DNA from: Lasiosphaeris hirsuta
Lineage: Eukaryota; Ascomycota; Sordariomycetes; Sordariales; Lasiosphaeriaceae
Direction: 5' to 3'
NCBI GenBank assembly: GCA_030549175.1
Contig: JAUKUA010000002.1
Coordinates: forward strand, 6,138,001 to 6,202,000
Length of the DNA stretch: 64,000 bases
Part shown: positions 20,427-31,854 of the stretch, in pieces
Position numbering within the stretch: the stretch's first letter is position 1
Layout: the number at the start of each line of letters is the position of its first letter
Notes under the pieces: model-generated
Seen by the model: only the letters and a program-made list of their open reading frames with translations
What the model was told of the DNA's origin: nothing
The model's database searches: none
Program-made: the position numbers and the translations under genes

Positions 20427-22005
20427 ATGGCTTCAATACATGAGCAGAAGATTTAGTCAGCGCTCGACGAAATCGATTCCGGCACATCGCTGCGCCAGGC
20501 GGTAAAGAACTGGGGAGTTGTACCGGCAACGCTCCATGGCCGGACCTACGGCGCCGTGAGTAAGAAGGAGGCTAAATTAACCTCCATGAAGCTTTCTCCG
20601 TAAGAGGAAACCTTCCTTGTTGAATGGTGCCTCAATGAGAAAGCCGCTGGCCGAGCTCCCTCTAAGGCTAAAGTCAAAAGAATGGCCGAGTTAATCCTTA
20701 GCAAAGCTGGTGTTTTCTAGCCACTCGGCCAACGTTGGGTAGACCGCTTTCTATGAAGGTATTTATGTGTTAAAGTGAAGAGAAGTTCTTTATTGGATAT
20801 GGAGAGAAAGAAAGGTTCTACCAGGTCTGAATACGAGGATTTCTACGCCCGGTTAAAGTACCAAATCGAATCCAAAAACATCCTCCCCTGTCACATGGCC
20901 AATATGGACGAACACGGCATGTAAGAGACCGAGATAGCCGCTGGGTCTGTTATAGGCGATTCTCTTACTAATAGAGCCCTCGTTTAGTCCGGCAAATTAA
21001 CCACGTGGGTCTCTGTTCTAGAAGCGGGGACAGTAGTAGGTGTAAGGCTCACGCCGGTGGTAGTCTTGACGGGGGCCTCGCTCTAGGTACAATGGTTCCC
21101 CCCTTTTATGGAAAACCAGGAGTAACTTCGCGATTGGAAATACGACTACTTCCTTATAGGCTTCTCTAATGCTGCGATAGCTTTGAAGTGGCTCAAGGAG
21201 GTATATATACCAGAAACGAAGCCCTCAGACCCTAACCAATGGCACCTTCTTATACTCGACGAGCACTCTAGCCACGATGCCGACGATTTCATTTTCACGG
21301 CCTTCAGTAATAAGGTTTTCCTCTTATTTCTACCACCTCATACCTCTCACAAAACACAGCCTATGGATCGTAACGTTTTCAGCCCTATAAAGACCTACTT
21401 TCGCGAGTTAACTCTCTGTCTAGCTGGCTATTTAGTCTCGGCACCAGCTAATAAACAACGCTTCCTCCTCACCTACAGGGAGGCCTCCTAACGTGGCTAT
21501 ACAGACCGTAATATACGCAGCGGCTTTAACAAAGCTAGGATATGGCCTTTCAACCCCCAGAAGGTTTTAGATGACCCTCAAGCGTTAATAAGAGACTCCT
21601 CCCCTCCGCCAGAGCGGCCCCTTAAACCCTGAGGTTATATCTACTTAAGAAGAGGGGATCTTCACAACACTAAAGAAGTCTCTAGATATTCTCAGGGCTC
21701 TGTGGAAGGCTAGATGCCACGTAAGCCCTGGTCATCGTACCGTTAGGGGCCTTCTTACAAAGGCTGGGAAGGTACTGGACCAATCTAACACCGAGAGGGC
21801 CATTTTATAGGCTAAAATGGAGCGCTTGGAAGAGGATTTTCGCGCTGTGAAGCCTCACACTCGTAAGAGGGTTCGTGAGGATGGAAATGATAAGTTTGTA
21901 AGAATAGGAGAGATTGTCAAGGCCCAGGAAGCTTCACGTAGGCCTCCAAAGCGGAGGAGGGCGGCCACCCCGGAAGATCTACAACCTGTCGTTGATCAGG
22001 CATAG
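20427..22005 (+). mobile_element. RIP-mutated Fot1/pogo-type transposase (DDE_1) relic
   Basis: Seen from ATG 20427: MASIHEQKI, stop, SALDEIDSGTSLRQAVKNWGV, then stops before EETFLVEWC and before PLGQRWVDRF, and one right after it. At each place the family has Gln or Arg, so each stop is explained by one C-to-T change (CAG/CAA/CGA to TAG/TAA/TGA), the RIP signature. Further on the catalytic part reads HLLILDEHSSH (second Asp block) and LFLPPHTSHKTQPMD, typical of the DDE_1 endonuclease of pogo/Fot1 elements. A basic C-terminal stretch (RRPPKRRRA) ends at 22005. Frame changes also occur. The element is dead. Terminal repeats were not found. Confidence 0.82.
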
Positions 22006-23228
22006 GAAATGATCGTATGTGGCCTGCAGAGTATTCGTGAGGTCGAGGATATGCAGTAAGCATTTTATACAATAGAAATTACTGGCGTTGTGGATGTTTT
22101 GGGCATTTGAATGGAAGGGGGTGCATTCGCAGATCATGTTAAGTTGTTGGGTCGTTCGGTTGTGGGGACAAAACTTCTAAAGCCCCAGCCCTAGCCCCAG
22201 CCCCAGCTCCCAGCTATGATGAGCATCACTCCCGCCTCTAGCCCTCCGCCACCAAATCTTTAAATGATTCTGACTGCTCATCCCAAATTGTTTGTCCATA
22301 TACTGACGCGTCAGGTTGATCACCACCGGTCGCACATGACCTATCAAGCCGTCTTTTTCATTCACCAGATACCCGCTATCGCGGTATGCATCTATCTTTG
22401 GATCAATAAGCAGCGTTTGCTCGAGCTCCCTGTCCAGAGTAATACCGCCCGCGTCCTCGAAGCAACACCCAGAGCCTGCCCTCGCAATGACGTGCACCAC
22501 CCATCGCCCCGCGGCCAGTCCACCTTCTGGATCTAGCGTGGTGCTAAAAGTGAGGTAGACAGTCCGATCAGGCTCTCCCTTGCTCGCGGTTGATCTGAGC
22601 CGCACGTTTTCGGATCTCCATGTCGCCGCGGCCCCGACGCGTTCAATAATAATGAAGGGGAGTTTCTTTTGAAGAGAACCGAGATGGCCAGCGGGGGGGA
22701 GGTGTTCTCAGGTGGGACTGCGACTGCCCCCAGGGGTGGCGATTTGTCAGAGTGGAATAGACAGACAGAAAAGCGTAATAGTTTGCTTGTCTGGGGCTGC
22801 GAGGTAGCTAGAAGAACGGGCCCCAATAAAATATATATGGTTGGTGCCATATGGTTAGTGAAACGTGCAAGGCACAGAAACGGGATACCTTTAGAGGCTT
22901 CTTGGTAAAAAATAAAAATAAAAATAAAAAAAATGGGGTTTCGAAACGGTAAGGCCCGGGTAGTCTACATTAGACCAGTAGTTTTTGATAAAATCCGGCT
23001 CTACCAAGGGGTCCCGTTGGTGAGCCATATATATGGTCTTCAATAGCGGAGAGCCGTCATCCATCTGGAACGGCCGAACGTACTCAAGCTGGTTATTGAA
23101 CTTGGCGTGGGAGAACGAGTCGAAAAAAGCCCACGCGCTTGCGACGCGGGCTTCTAATTTCCTACCCCGCAAGAACAACCGCTTCTGCCCACGATGGACC
23201 GGTGCTGATGCTGTATGCAACTTGAGAA
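22006..23228. other. Low-confidence region, possibly a gene relic on the minus strand
   Basis: A minus-strand frame at 22605-22177 encodes 142 residues (TVYLTFSTTLDPEGGLAAGRW, DSGYLVNEKDGLIGHVRPVV) and ends in a GLGLGL repeat written by an AGCCCC tandem tract at about 22183-22212. A second minus-strand frame at 22850-22533 starts MAPTIYILLGPVLL. I recognise neither. They could be a decayed gene. An AAAAT microsatellite lies at 22905-22933. No other gene is seen. Confidence 0.3.
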
Positions 23229-25397
23229 ATGGACGCGAGCAACAAACAGCCATCGCCCGCTCCTCCAGTCGCTGGGCTCGGAGGCGGCACCAACTTGAAC
23301 CATGCAGAGGAGCCCGAGGCGGCGGACCCTGTGCAGGGCGCCAAGGTCGCAGCCGGCCCCGAGCTGAAAATCTCCGACCTCCTGTCGGATCTGCTGAGCG
23401 AAATGAAGGAAAGCAACCGCCTACTTCGCGCCCTGGCTACTCGCAGAAATGAGGCCGACGGGGTTATAGCTGCGACAGCATTGCCCCCCATCCAGAAGCC
23501 AGAGATAGGAAACCCAGCCCAAGTCGAAAGACAGTTCGATGCTCCGGCGGCCCTGTCGCCGACAGTAAGGCTAGTCGGGGGTGAGGAGGAGTTAAAGGGA
23601 GTGTTGATACGGCTAATTGATCAGTTCACTAAAGCGGTGGTCGACTTGGACGAGCAACATGCCACATCTTTCCGCAATAACTTCTTTTTCTACCTCTACC
23701 AGCCTTACACGTGAGATCGAAATCCACACCAGAGCCGCAGCGATGTCTCGGTGTGGTTCAAAGAAAAGAGCGGTACGGGCTTAATTCGCCTGCTCTGGGT
23801 GCAACACAGGCGTTCTGGCTTTACCAGCGACATGCAAAGGCAACGGACCAACTATGGTGACCAATGGAAGCTTGAGCCTGCCGCTCGGATGGTGACTGAG
23901 GGCTGGCGGATCAGGTTGCGTGACAAGACTCGGACGAGATTCCACTGGATGACTCTTACCACAACGGTCACTGATGCTGTGCAGGGCATTCTCAACACGA
24001 AGCCGCGAGTTTGGACACACTCCGCGACATATGAGCTTAGACTACCTGTCCCTCATCTGCAACATCATGATAGCCATGGGGATGGACCACGGCGTGGCCA
24101 TCCGATCCTTGCGCAGTTTTTTTGAGGGGCTGCCTGCTAGCCCACGCCAGCCTCTGTCTTCGGCTCTCGGAGATGCAACCACACGGCGGTACTATTTCCA
24201 TCATGTTCGGTTCTTCGCGCCTTCTCGTACTACGCATGTTGGCAGTGCCATATCCGATCCGGGGGTTACGTACCAGAGGGTCGACGGCTTTCTCGAGAGT
24301 CTTGGGGCCGAGTCTCACCTGTTCGAGGGGCACCGTATCACCATTGTGTGCTCCGCATCCTTGAACTCGGATAGCATCACCGCCAATAAAAACCGTAATT
24401 CACTGTTTATCATGGTGCTCGAGGATATCACCATGGGCGACGCCGACTGTTACCCCGTTGAGTTTTTGAGCTGGAAGGACAGGGGGTTCTCGGTGGTTGG
24501 CGCAAACGCACCTCATCACCTCCTTCAAGCAACGTTACAGGCCGCTCTGGGTGTGTGGGCAAATAGGTGGATCAAGGCTCTGGATTCACCTAACAACTTG
24601 GTTTCTACCGAGGTTAGCACCAACTCGAAGTATATCACTTGCTTTAAAAAAAACCCCCCAGGCTAACCCGTCATGAACATGCAAAGGCAGAAGATATGAT
24701 ATCATGAGTCAGCAAACAAGCAAAAGCTTAATGTTCGACACAGTTTCCAGATATCAGGAGTCTACTTCAAGACACTGCTCATCCTACGCATGTTCGCCCA
24801 GGTGATTCAGCGCACCCGCAAGGATGTGGAGTCCTTCAATCCGCAAGCGATGCCGAGCCCTCACGCACTCCCTCTCACCAGTCCCGGCAGCGATCCAACC
24901 GCGGATGCTACTCTCATGGCGAACTGGGCCATTCTATGGGTATCTCACCTCCAAAAGGAGGAGTACTTCCTAAAGCGCATTGCAGACAAGACCGAAGAGG
25001 TCAAGAGCTTGAGGGACGGGGTAGGTCAACACGCCAAGTTTGAACATTTGCTCTGCATGGGTGCTAAAATGCCGGCAAATCTCGCAGCTGTTCAACGCGA
25101 CGTCCTTGCGCGAGGCATCACGATCGACGACCATGAACCGCTATTTCATTGTCTTTACTATCATGACGAGTCCTCTACCTCCCGCCCAGTCTCGTCGCGG
25201 TAGGTCGATCCCTCTTCCCCTTCATACCTAAATGTAGGAGACACGACTGACGCATTGGGAAGACCGTATTTGGCACCCAGCTTTTCAACTCTGGCGACAC
25301 CGTTGAGACAGTGACGCGATATAAAATATCGACGGTTGTCACCTCCATCAGCACATACATCCTGGGAATATTCCTCATTTGGCTAGCTGCGTGGTAG
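23229..25397 (+). pseudogene. Decayed fungal protein with C-terminal CorA-like membrane domain
   Basis: Seen: an N-terminal acidic, proline-rich segment (MDASNKQPSPAPPV, ISDLLSDLLSEMKESNRLLRAL), then VSVWFKEKSGTGLIRLLWVQ, YFHHVRFF and DCYPVEFLSWKDRGF blocks in changing frames. The last part, after splicing at about 25019/25090, reads TTMNRYFIVFTIMT. One extra base at about 25169 must be skipped to continue VLYLPPSLVA and, past another intron, TVFGTQLFN and a final membrane helix ending at 25397. Two helices at the C-terminus with an FG(T/M) loop resemble CorA-type magnesium transporter ends, but the GMN motif is GTQ. At least two frame changes (near 24035 and 25169) are not explained by introns. 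Probably dead. Confidence 0.55.
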
Positions 25398-25877
25398 AGT
25401 GGTGTAGACATACCTTCAAGTGGCCTACAAGCTGGTATGGAACTAAGAATTTAAGGGACGAGATCTTGGCAAGCCAAAAGAAGGTGGAGGGTGCGGCGGA
25501 TTCGAGTGCTTGAGGGCGACGTGCTAGGTAATTTCATAATAAGTCATTCGAAGTCGCCCCGATTGCCGACTTACGAGCCCTCATGAGTCCCGGAAGGCCT
25601 CAGCTGCAAATCTAGCCAATCGGACCGAAAATTGGACCTCATCTCATACCATAGTAAAATATTGTGTAACGCTATTAGTGTGGGTGGGTCTGGTCCAAAA
25701 CAAAAACCGGTTTTTGGTGGGAGTCGAGCTCGGACTCTGAGCTACCTCGGATTGAATCCGTGTCAACTCTGAATTTTACCTCTGCTACAAAAACTTGCTA
25801 GCGCGCAAAACCTGTAGAGTCGACCTCTCTAGATTCGACTTAATCGTGTTAAAAGAATTATACCACGCTATCCAAGG
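25398..25877. other. Intergenic, no gene seen
   Basis: This stretch lies between the CorA-like relic and the acetyltransferase. It turns AT-rich near 25640-25870. I see no coding or RNA gene. Confidence 0.4.
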
Positions 25878-26435
25878 ATGACCCAAAGTCCCGGCACTGC
25901 CGGCGTCGACGACGTCAGTCTCCGTCTCGGAACCGTCGATGACGTCTCGGCGGTGCTCCGCCTAATGGACATCGCCACCCAGTGGCTCGTCCAACAGGGT
26001 TGCGACGGTCAATGGGGAACGGGCACGCACTCGGACCGGCCCGACCGGATCAAGCAGGCAACCGAGTTCGCCGAGTCGGGTGGGCTGTGGGTTGCTGTCA
26101 CGAATGACTCGCAGAAGGCCGTCATCGGCGCCGTCTGCGTCGGCGACGCTTTCCCTTACGTCACCCCCGCCACAGAGCCGGAGCTGTACATCAAGCTGCT
26201 GCTGACCGACCGTTCCTACAAAGGCCGTGGCCTCGGCGCGCTGCTGCTCGAGAAAGCGCGTGCCCTGGCCCGCGAGGCTGGCGTTGCCGTCATGCGCGTA
26301 GACTGCTACCGCGGTCCGGATGAGAGGCTGGTGCGGTATTACGAATCACAGGGGTTCCAGCGCGTTGAAGCGTTTATGGTCAAGGGTGAATGGCCGGCGC
26401 AATTGCTCATGCAGCGGTTGGATGTGGACGAGTGA
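25878..26435 (+). CDS. GNAT-family N-acetyltransferase
   Basis: A single exon of 185 residues with no intron. Seen: an N-terminal SLRLGTVDDVSAVLRLMD strand-helix; WGTGTHSD; LWVAVTNDSQKAVIGAVCVGD (strands 2 to 4); LYIKLLLTDRSYKGRGLGALLLEKA, the acetyl-CoA-binding motif A with the RGLG loop; and VRYYESQGFQRVEAFMV near the C-terminus. Known: GNAT enzymes move an acetyl group from acetyl-CoA to an amine on a small molecule or protein, usually in cytosol or nucleus. Nothing in the sequence fixes the acceptor. It stands alone between a relic and the repeat-containing gene. Confidence 0.9.
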   Translation: MTQSPGTAGVDDVSLRLGTVDDVSAVLRLMDIATQWLVQQGCDGQWGTGTHSDRPDRIKQATEFAESGGLWVAVTNDSQKAVIGAVCVGDAFPYVTPATEPELYIKLLLTDRSYKGRGLGALLLEKARALAREAGVAVMRVDCYRGPDERLVRYYESQGFQRVEAFMVKGEWPAQLLMQRLDVDE

Positions 26436-27186
26436 TGGGCTGGGCAAAAGTTTATCTGTTGCTTGTTTTCGTGGTGAACAAAAAAGGGTTGAGAGCTTCC
26501 GTTTTTGTGCTAAAGAAATTTGCTGTCAAGTTGAGAAGTCTGTCTGTATGGGGAGTATTGCGGTCGAGCAGAGAGAGATGGGTGCTTCTACTAACCTTTT
26601 CTATTTCTCGCCTCATCTGCGAGAAAGTGGTTATTATTCCATATGCTGGACCTGTTGATGAACTGACACTGCTCAAAAGAGAAACGCTAATCCGGCGACA
26701 TGGCCATATTTAGCCCCTCGGCTACCTCTTCGCGCTCAGTCACTTTCTCTTTCTCGGGCTGCTATCGAGCTGCTGAGGCTGCGACATCCCGTGGCATGAC
26801 AACTTTCGGCCTGGACATAGGTGTCCCGCAGGAGGACGTCACACCTGAGGATGTGCTTGATAATGTTAAAGTGGCACATTGTTTTTGTTTCTGAACTTCG
26901 TCGGGAATGATGAACAACCGGGTCAGAAACAAGGTGGAAATACAATTACGCGTATGTACCCAAGTTAGAAGCTCAACCTGATCCTTCCAATATACAATCG
27001 TCCCGATCCGCCTATGCTTGATTGTGCGCAATGAGCCATTTTACCCAGCATCACGGTAGCCAATCGTCTAGGCTTTACTCCAACATTACAGATACGGCAC
27101 ACTGCAAGGTCCCGCCCTGTCTGCAAACATGGGCATCATAGAAAAGGTTGAAGCCCTAGACATGACCTTTCCCCTCCCACGGCAAC
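26436..27186. other. Intergenic, no gene seen
   Basis: This stretch lies between the acetyltransferase and the 829-residue gene. Short open frames (for example 26700-26894) have no motif. A missing first exon with a signal peptide for the next gene could lie here, but I could not find one. Confidence 0.35.
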
Positions 27187-29799
27187 ATGTCGTGGGACCG
27201 AACCGAAACCATGTCCATCAGCAACATCTCGCACGCAGTTGCGCCAAACCCGTGCACAAACGCCCTCTTCCAACCACCCATCTACTCGATCAGCAACGTC
27301 AGCGTGGTTAAGTCGTTCGTCGGGGACTACGGCAGCTTCAGGGGGATCTTTGACTTCTCGGTGCGCGATGCAGCCAACAACTACTCGCTGAATTGCAGCT
27401 GGGGGCGTGGCGAGGCGCGGGGATATGGATCACATCCCGACCAGTGGGGGTGGATGAACTGCGTCGACCCGGTGACGGGCACTGTGCCTCCTATTGAGTC
27501 GCGGATCACGACGCTGTTGAACCTCGACAGCCCGGCCCTGCTGGCGAACAAGTCGCTGCAGAGTCCGGCTCGGATAGCGCAGTACTGGTATTGCGATATT
27601 GTAGGCGGGGCGTATCCGTGCGTCTCCTGACGAAGAAAAAGGTTGGCTGGGTTGGGGACGAACTGACATTTCCCAGAGAGGCGTTCCAGGCCCGTGCTGA
27701 TATCTTTTTGGATGTCGTCTGCCCCGGTGTGGGCACGCGGGACACAGCCGTGTCCTGCAACATCACGTCGCAACCTGTGACGATCAAGGCGCAGTGGATC
27801 CCCCGAGGGACGCTCTTCCCTGGTACACCCCGACTGGAGCGTCGCCCAACCACTCCCCCCACATCCAGAGGCATCGACCCACCGCCCTCGCGCGACTGCA
27901 CCGACGTGTCCTTTACATATCCCGACTGGACCTTGAATGACTTCACTTACAAACAGCCGGTATCATGGGACAACCCTGCCGCCACGGCAAGCCTCAACTT
28001 GAGCCTGACGAGCCGGGCGACGGGCTCGCGCGTGCGCTGTCGATGGGGAGCCGACGCCGGCGTTACGGAATGGTGGCCTATCGTTTCTGACTTCACAATG
28101 ATCCCGTTGTGTACGGCCGAGGTGCCAGACCCGCTCCACAGCAACGGCGTCTTCCTCGTGCGCTTTAACACCGTGGGAAAGATGCTGCATCTCGAACAGA
28201 GCTGGGTATGTGGTGACGTGGCAGGGACATACTCGTGCGTAGAACCCTTAACCTTCCTGGGGCCAAAAACGGCAGGAACTAACAGCACACCTTCGCAGAA
28301 CAAATTTCACGGCACAAAGCTCAACTCCTGACCTCTACGAAATTAGCGTCCCGCTCTACTGCTCATCGGGAATCTGCACCGCCGACACCCCCTACAAGAT
28401 CAAGGGCCGCCTTACATCCCCCGTGCAGCTGTCCCCGGCCCCCCTTCCACCCCCCTTGGGCGCCTCCACGCCCAACTGCCTCTGGACCTCGCAGCGCACC
28501 GGAAGTCTCGACTCCCCCCTGCGCCTCTCGCATTTCCTCTGGCAGGCCACGACCATCAGGACCACCACCCACTACCCCGGCCCGTACGATCCCGCTGTTG
28601 GGGAGCCATCCCCTTACAACCGCACGCTGCAGGTTGAGCTCAAGAACGGCGCCAACAACGTCACGGCATCATGCGCCTTTGCCGACGCCGCACTCGACGG
28701 CGAAACAGACAAGTGGTGGCCGTGCTTCCGCGACCGCGCAAGCCAAGACGAGCATGTGCCGTTGCTGCGGCGGACGGTGGAGACATGGGTGCAGTTCAGC
28801 GCCAAGACGGGGCAGTTACGGGCCAACCAGACGTGGTACTGCCTCCCGGACGGTGGTGCGACGCCGTACAAGATCACGGCGCAGGCTCGCACCCCGACGC
28901 CCAGCGGGGGCAGCCTCTCGAGTCTCGTCTGCGGGGAGGGCAATAATACGTGGTCTGCTGCGCCGTGTCCTCGGGTCATCTTTGGGCCGTCGGGGGAGTC
29001 GTGCGATTACACGTACCGCGCCAGGTGGTGCACGCTTGGTGATCGGGATGGGAATGCGAACTACTGGCTGGGGCCGCTGGTGGTTCCGACTGAGAACGTG
29101 GACGTTGTGCGCCTGCCTGCAGGCGATCTCACCGAGCCCGAGCCGACGTCCGAGGTGTGGAGCTGCACTGCGGCATCCCTCGGCCGCGGCCCGGTGACTT
29201 GGGCACTGCAGCAGAGTGACTGGTTCGACTTCTTCGCGCAGACGGACTGGTTTGGCGTCCTGGGCAACCGCCAGGATGTCTTGTCGACGATGTTCCAGTT
29301 CAACCTCAACAGCTCCGTCTTTGCTGGATTCCCACCCACCAAGCTCAGCAAGGACGGTGTCGTCCGCGAACTCGGCATCACCCAGGAGACGGCCGGTTGG
29401 ACACTGACGCCGTGGGTGCGCACATTCGACCCGACCAGGGTCTACACTGACCAAACCGAGTACTGGGACATTTCAAACCCGGGGTGGAAGTTCTACAACG
29501 CGCTGGCGTGGAGCTTGCGCTTGGATATTTCGACCGGTTACATGGAGCTCAATCATTCGTGGTACTGCGACGACAAAGACCCCGAGAGGCCCATTGTTTT
29601 TAACGGCACATGGAATGGCCATGTCCCGCTGGCCTGTGACTATGGGTTCCCTGGGCCGCGGACCGGGGATGTGACGAGACAGGGGGTTACTTGCAGGCTT
29701 ACTGGGGGCAAGAAGGAGTTTGTCGTCAGGCCGACAGTTACGCATACAGTGTTGGAGAGCAAGATTCCGTATCGGGTTCCACATTGGTGCTGCTCATAG
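27187..29799 (+). CDS. Large cysteine/tryptophan-rich repeat protein, unknown function
   Basis: Three exons (27187-27617, 27677-28234, 28299-29799) give 829 residues. I do not recognise the family. Seen: at least three loosely repeated units of about 150 to 200 residues. Each has a strand-rich part (SVRDAANNYSLNCSW; LTSRATGSRVRCRW; ELKNGANNVTASCAF), a WW or WGW pair (WGWMNC; TEWWPI; DKWWPC), and a closing (W/S)W(Y/V)C motif (QYWYCD; EQSWVC; NQTWYC; NHSWYC). Many paired cysteines and NxS/T sites suggest an extracellular or secretory-pathway protein. The first methionines (MSWDRTETMSISN) do not form a signal peptide, so the 5' end may be incomplete. The last residues are HWCCS. Function not assigned. 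Confidence 0.7.
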
Positions 29800-30011
29800 G
29801 ACAAGGCATACGACCAAGCGATTGAAGAATGCAAGAACCGCTCTGATCGACGTGCTGGTGCAGGTTTCACCACCTTCTATCTCCATTCACTCCCCGATTC
29901 CCGAGTACCACAGCAGAACAGAGCCCCAACTTGTGTCCCACCCATTACCATTTCCCACGTTCAATGTTCTTCTTCGCTCTCACTGGTCGGGCCACTGGTT
30001 GCTTTGATAGC

Positions 30012-31854
30012 CTAGGGCTCATCCGCCAATGGCGCAGCGGACTTCTGTCGCCAGGATGTCATCGGCTCGAGCCACCGAATGATTCCTCGGCTGCCGTCAT
30101 CGGTGTTGCCGTCGCTAATGTGGTCTTGACGGTGAAGCTCGGAGGAATGCACCAGATGCGGACCCTCAGACATGACACGAGCGCCAGTCCTAGTCCGAAT
30201 AGCTTTCATGACGCGGTTCTCGAGTCGGTTCATCTCGTCATCGCTAACTTCGGCGTTGGCCTGCTTGAGGTGGCGTTGGTCAAACGCCCACCAGGCCCCG
30301 ACAATGAGCAGCGTCAGCGGGATCGAGGTCGCAAAGTAGATCCATACTCGGGGTGAGACGGAGCGGCCGTGCACGTCTAGGCGGCCACGATTAAAATCCC
30401 TAATCTCATAGCCTCTCTCATAGGCAACACATACCAGAACCAAAGTCAAAGAATGACGTGCCAAACATGGAGGACAGGAATGCGCCGGGTAAGAACATTG
30501 CGCCCAGGAGTGTCAAGGTCTTCATGGATGTGCTCTCCCGTCCAGCAGCGTGTGCCAGGCGCTGCTGCTGGGCCGCAATAGCGAGACTGAGTCTCGATTC
30601 GCGTTGCGAGATGAAGCTGTTCATCTGTTTCAGAATCACGCACCAGTCAGCCTTCGGTCGCGTCATTCATTGCGCAAGACATTAGAACTTTTTCAACATA
30701 CAACCTCGCGCTGAATATTCAGCCGCTCGAGGGACACCTGGGTGTAACTTTCCAGACCTTCGAGCCTGACCGTGGTAAAATCGAGGCGGGCTTGTATCGT
30801 CATATGCAGGCTCTCAAGGTCTCGGCCCCGCCTGTCCTCCTCTGGAAGCCTCTCCCAGAAACGCATAGTTGCGTCGTTGAGCCTCCCAACGGCGCTCTGC
30901 CACGCCTGTGGCCGCTTCCACATGACCCTACACTGGAGATCAGCCAGCTCGCGGTTGATCTGGTCTAGTTTGATGTCCGTCTCGGGACCATATCCTTCAG
31001 CTGGCTCGATGTTGTAGCGGCCGCCGCCCACGGCACTTTCCAGGCTGCGCAGCGTGTCTCTGATGACGCGCTGGTCACTCTCTATCGGCGATAGATCCGA
31101 GCCCAGCATGAGGACGGGCAGGAGAAACGGGTGCGATGCCGTTTTAGCACACGCTTGCAACGACTCGACCATGATGCCAATCCTGGCCGATTCCGTCCCT
31201 CGGATGTAGCCTGATGTGATCCTCGTCCGGAACGAGTATGACAGCGCCATCTCCCAGCCTCGAGAAGTCCCCTTCCATTTCACATCGGACTTGCGAAAGA
31301 CCATCTCTACAACAGATGTCAGCATCAATTTCATGTGCAGCTATCCACATGCTGCGCCGAGGCACATCGGGTGATACTTGATACTCTATAGCGTCGAGAG
31401 CCGGAATTCTTACGTAGGAATTCGCTTTTCGGGTCCGTAAGATCCCGCCAGGACCTCCACCAAAAGAACGGGCCTACGACGCTGGAACTCTCGGCGACTT
31501 GGGGTGGAAGTCGCATCTCTTGCGTGAGGGTCCGATACTGCTTTTCAGTCAACGACATGACGTTCTGGTCAAATGCTTTCGCGTCCTGAACAGCATCCTG
31601 GATTCTACAACACGGGACACCAATTAGCAAGGCAATTGCCAAGACTCCACAGCAGTGCCGTGACTGGCAAATTCAAACGAGAGACAAGACTCGCAATAAT
31701 CGATGACCACTCGTAGTGCCCTCCAAACTTGGGGTGGAAAACACGCCCTGCATCCCATAGACGTTAGTTTGGCAGACTTTGGGAGCATAAAGGCCGGACA
31801 CCCCACCTTTCGAGCGATGAAGTTATCAAAGTCATGAACGCTCAGCTTATGCAT
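30012..31854 (-). CDS. CorA-like Mg2+ transporter-fold protein, 5' end unresolved
   Basis: Clean 3' exons are 31306-30702, 30624-30435 and 30376-30012; an upstream exon ends at 31414. Seen: ALSYSFRTRITSGYIRGTESARIG; a long helical middle part (LESLHMTIQARLDFTTVRLEGLES) leading into QREVMNSFISQRESRLS; then TLLGAMFLPGAFLSSMFGTSFFDFGS; and WIYFATSIPLTLLIVGAWW, the second helix. This is the stalk and two-helix end of the CorA fold. The family's GMN signature is FGT here, as in many fungal CorA-like proteins of unknown transport activity, so magnesium transport is not assured. N-terminal pieces (MHKLSVHDFDNFIARK, WWRSWRDLTDPKSEF) lie between 31854 and 31414. Frames do not join cleanly there, so the start is uncertain. 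Confidence 0.68.

Noticed and set aside
25720..25800. Possible tRNA gene
   Set aside because: A hairpin-like GAGTCGAGCTCGGACTC stretch is present, but no acceptor stem pairing or T-loop consensus could be found.
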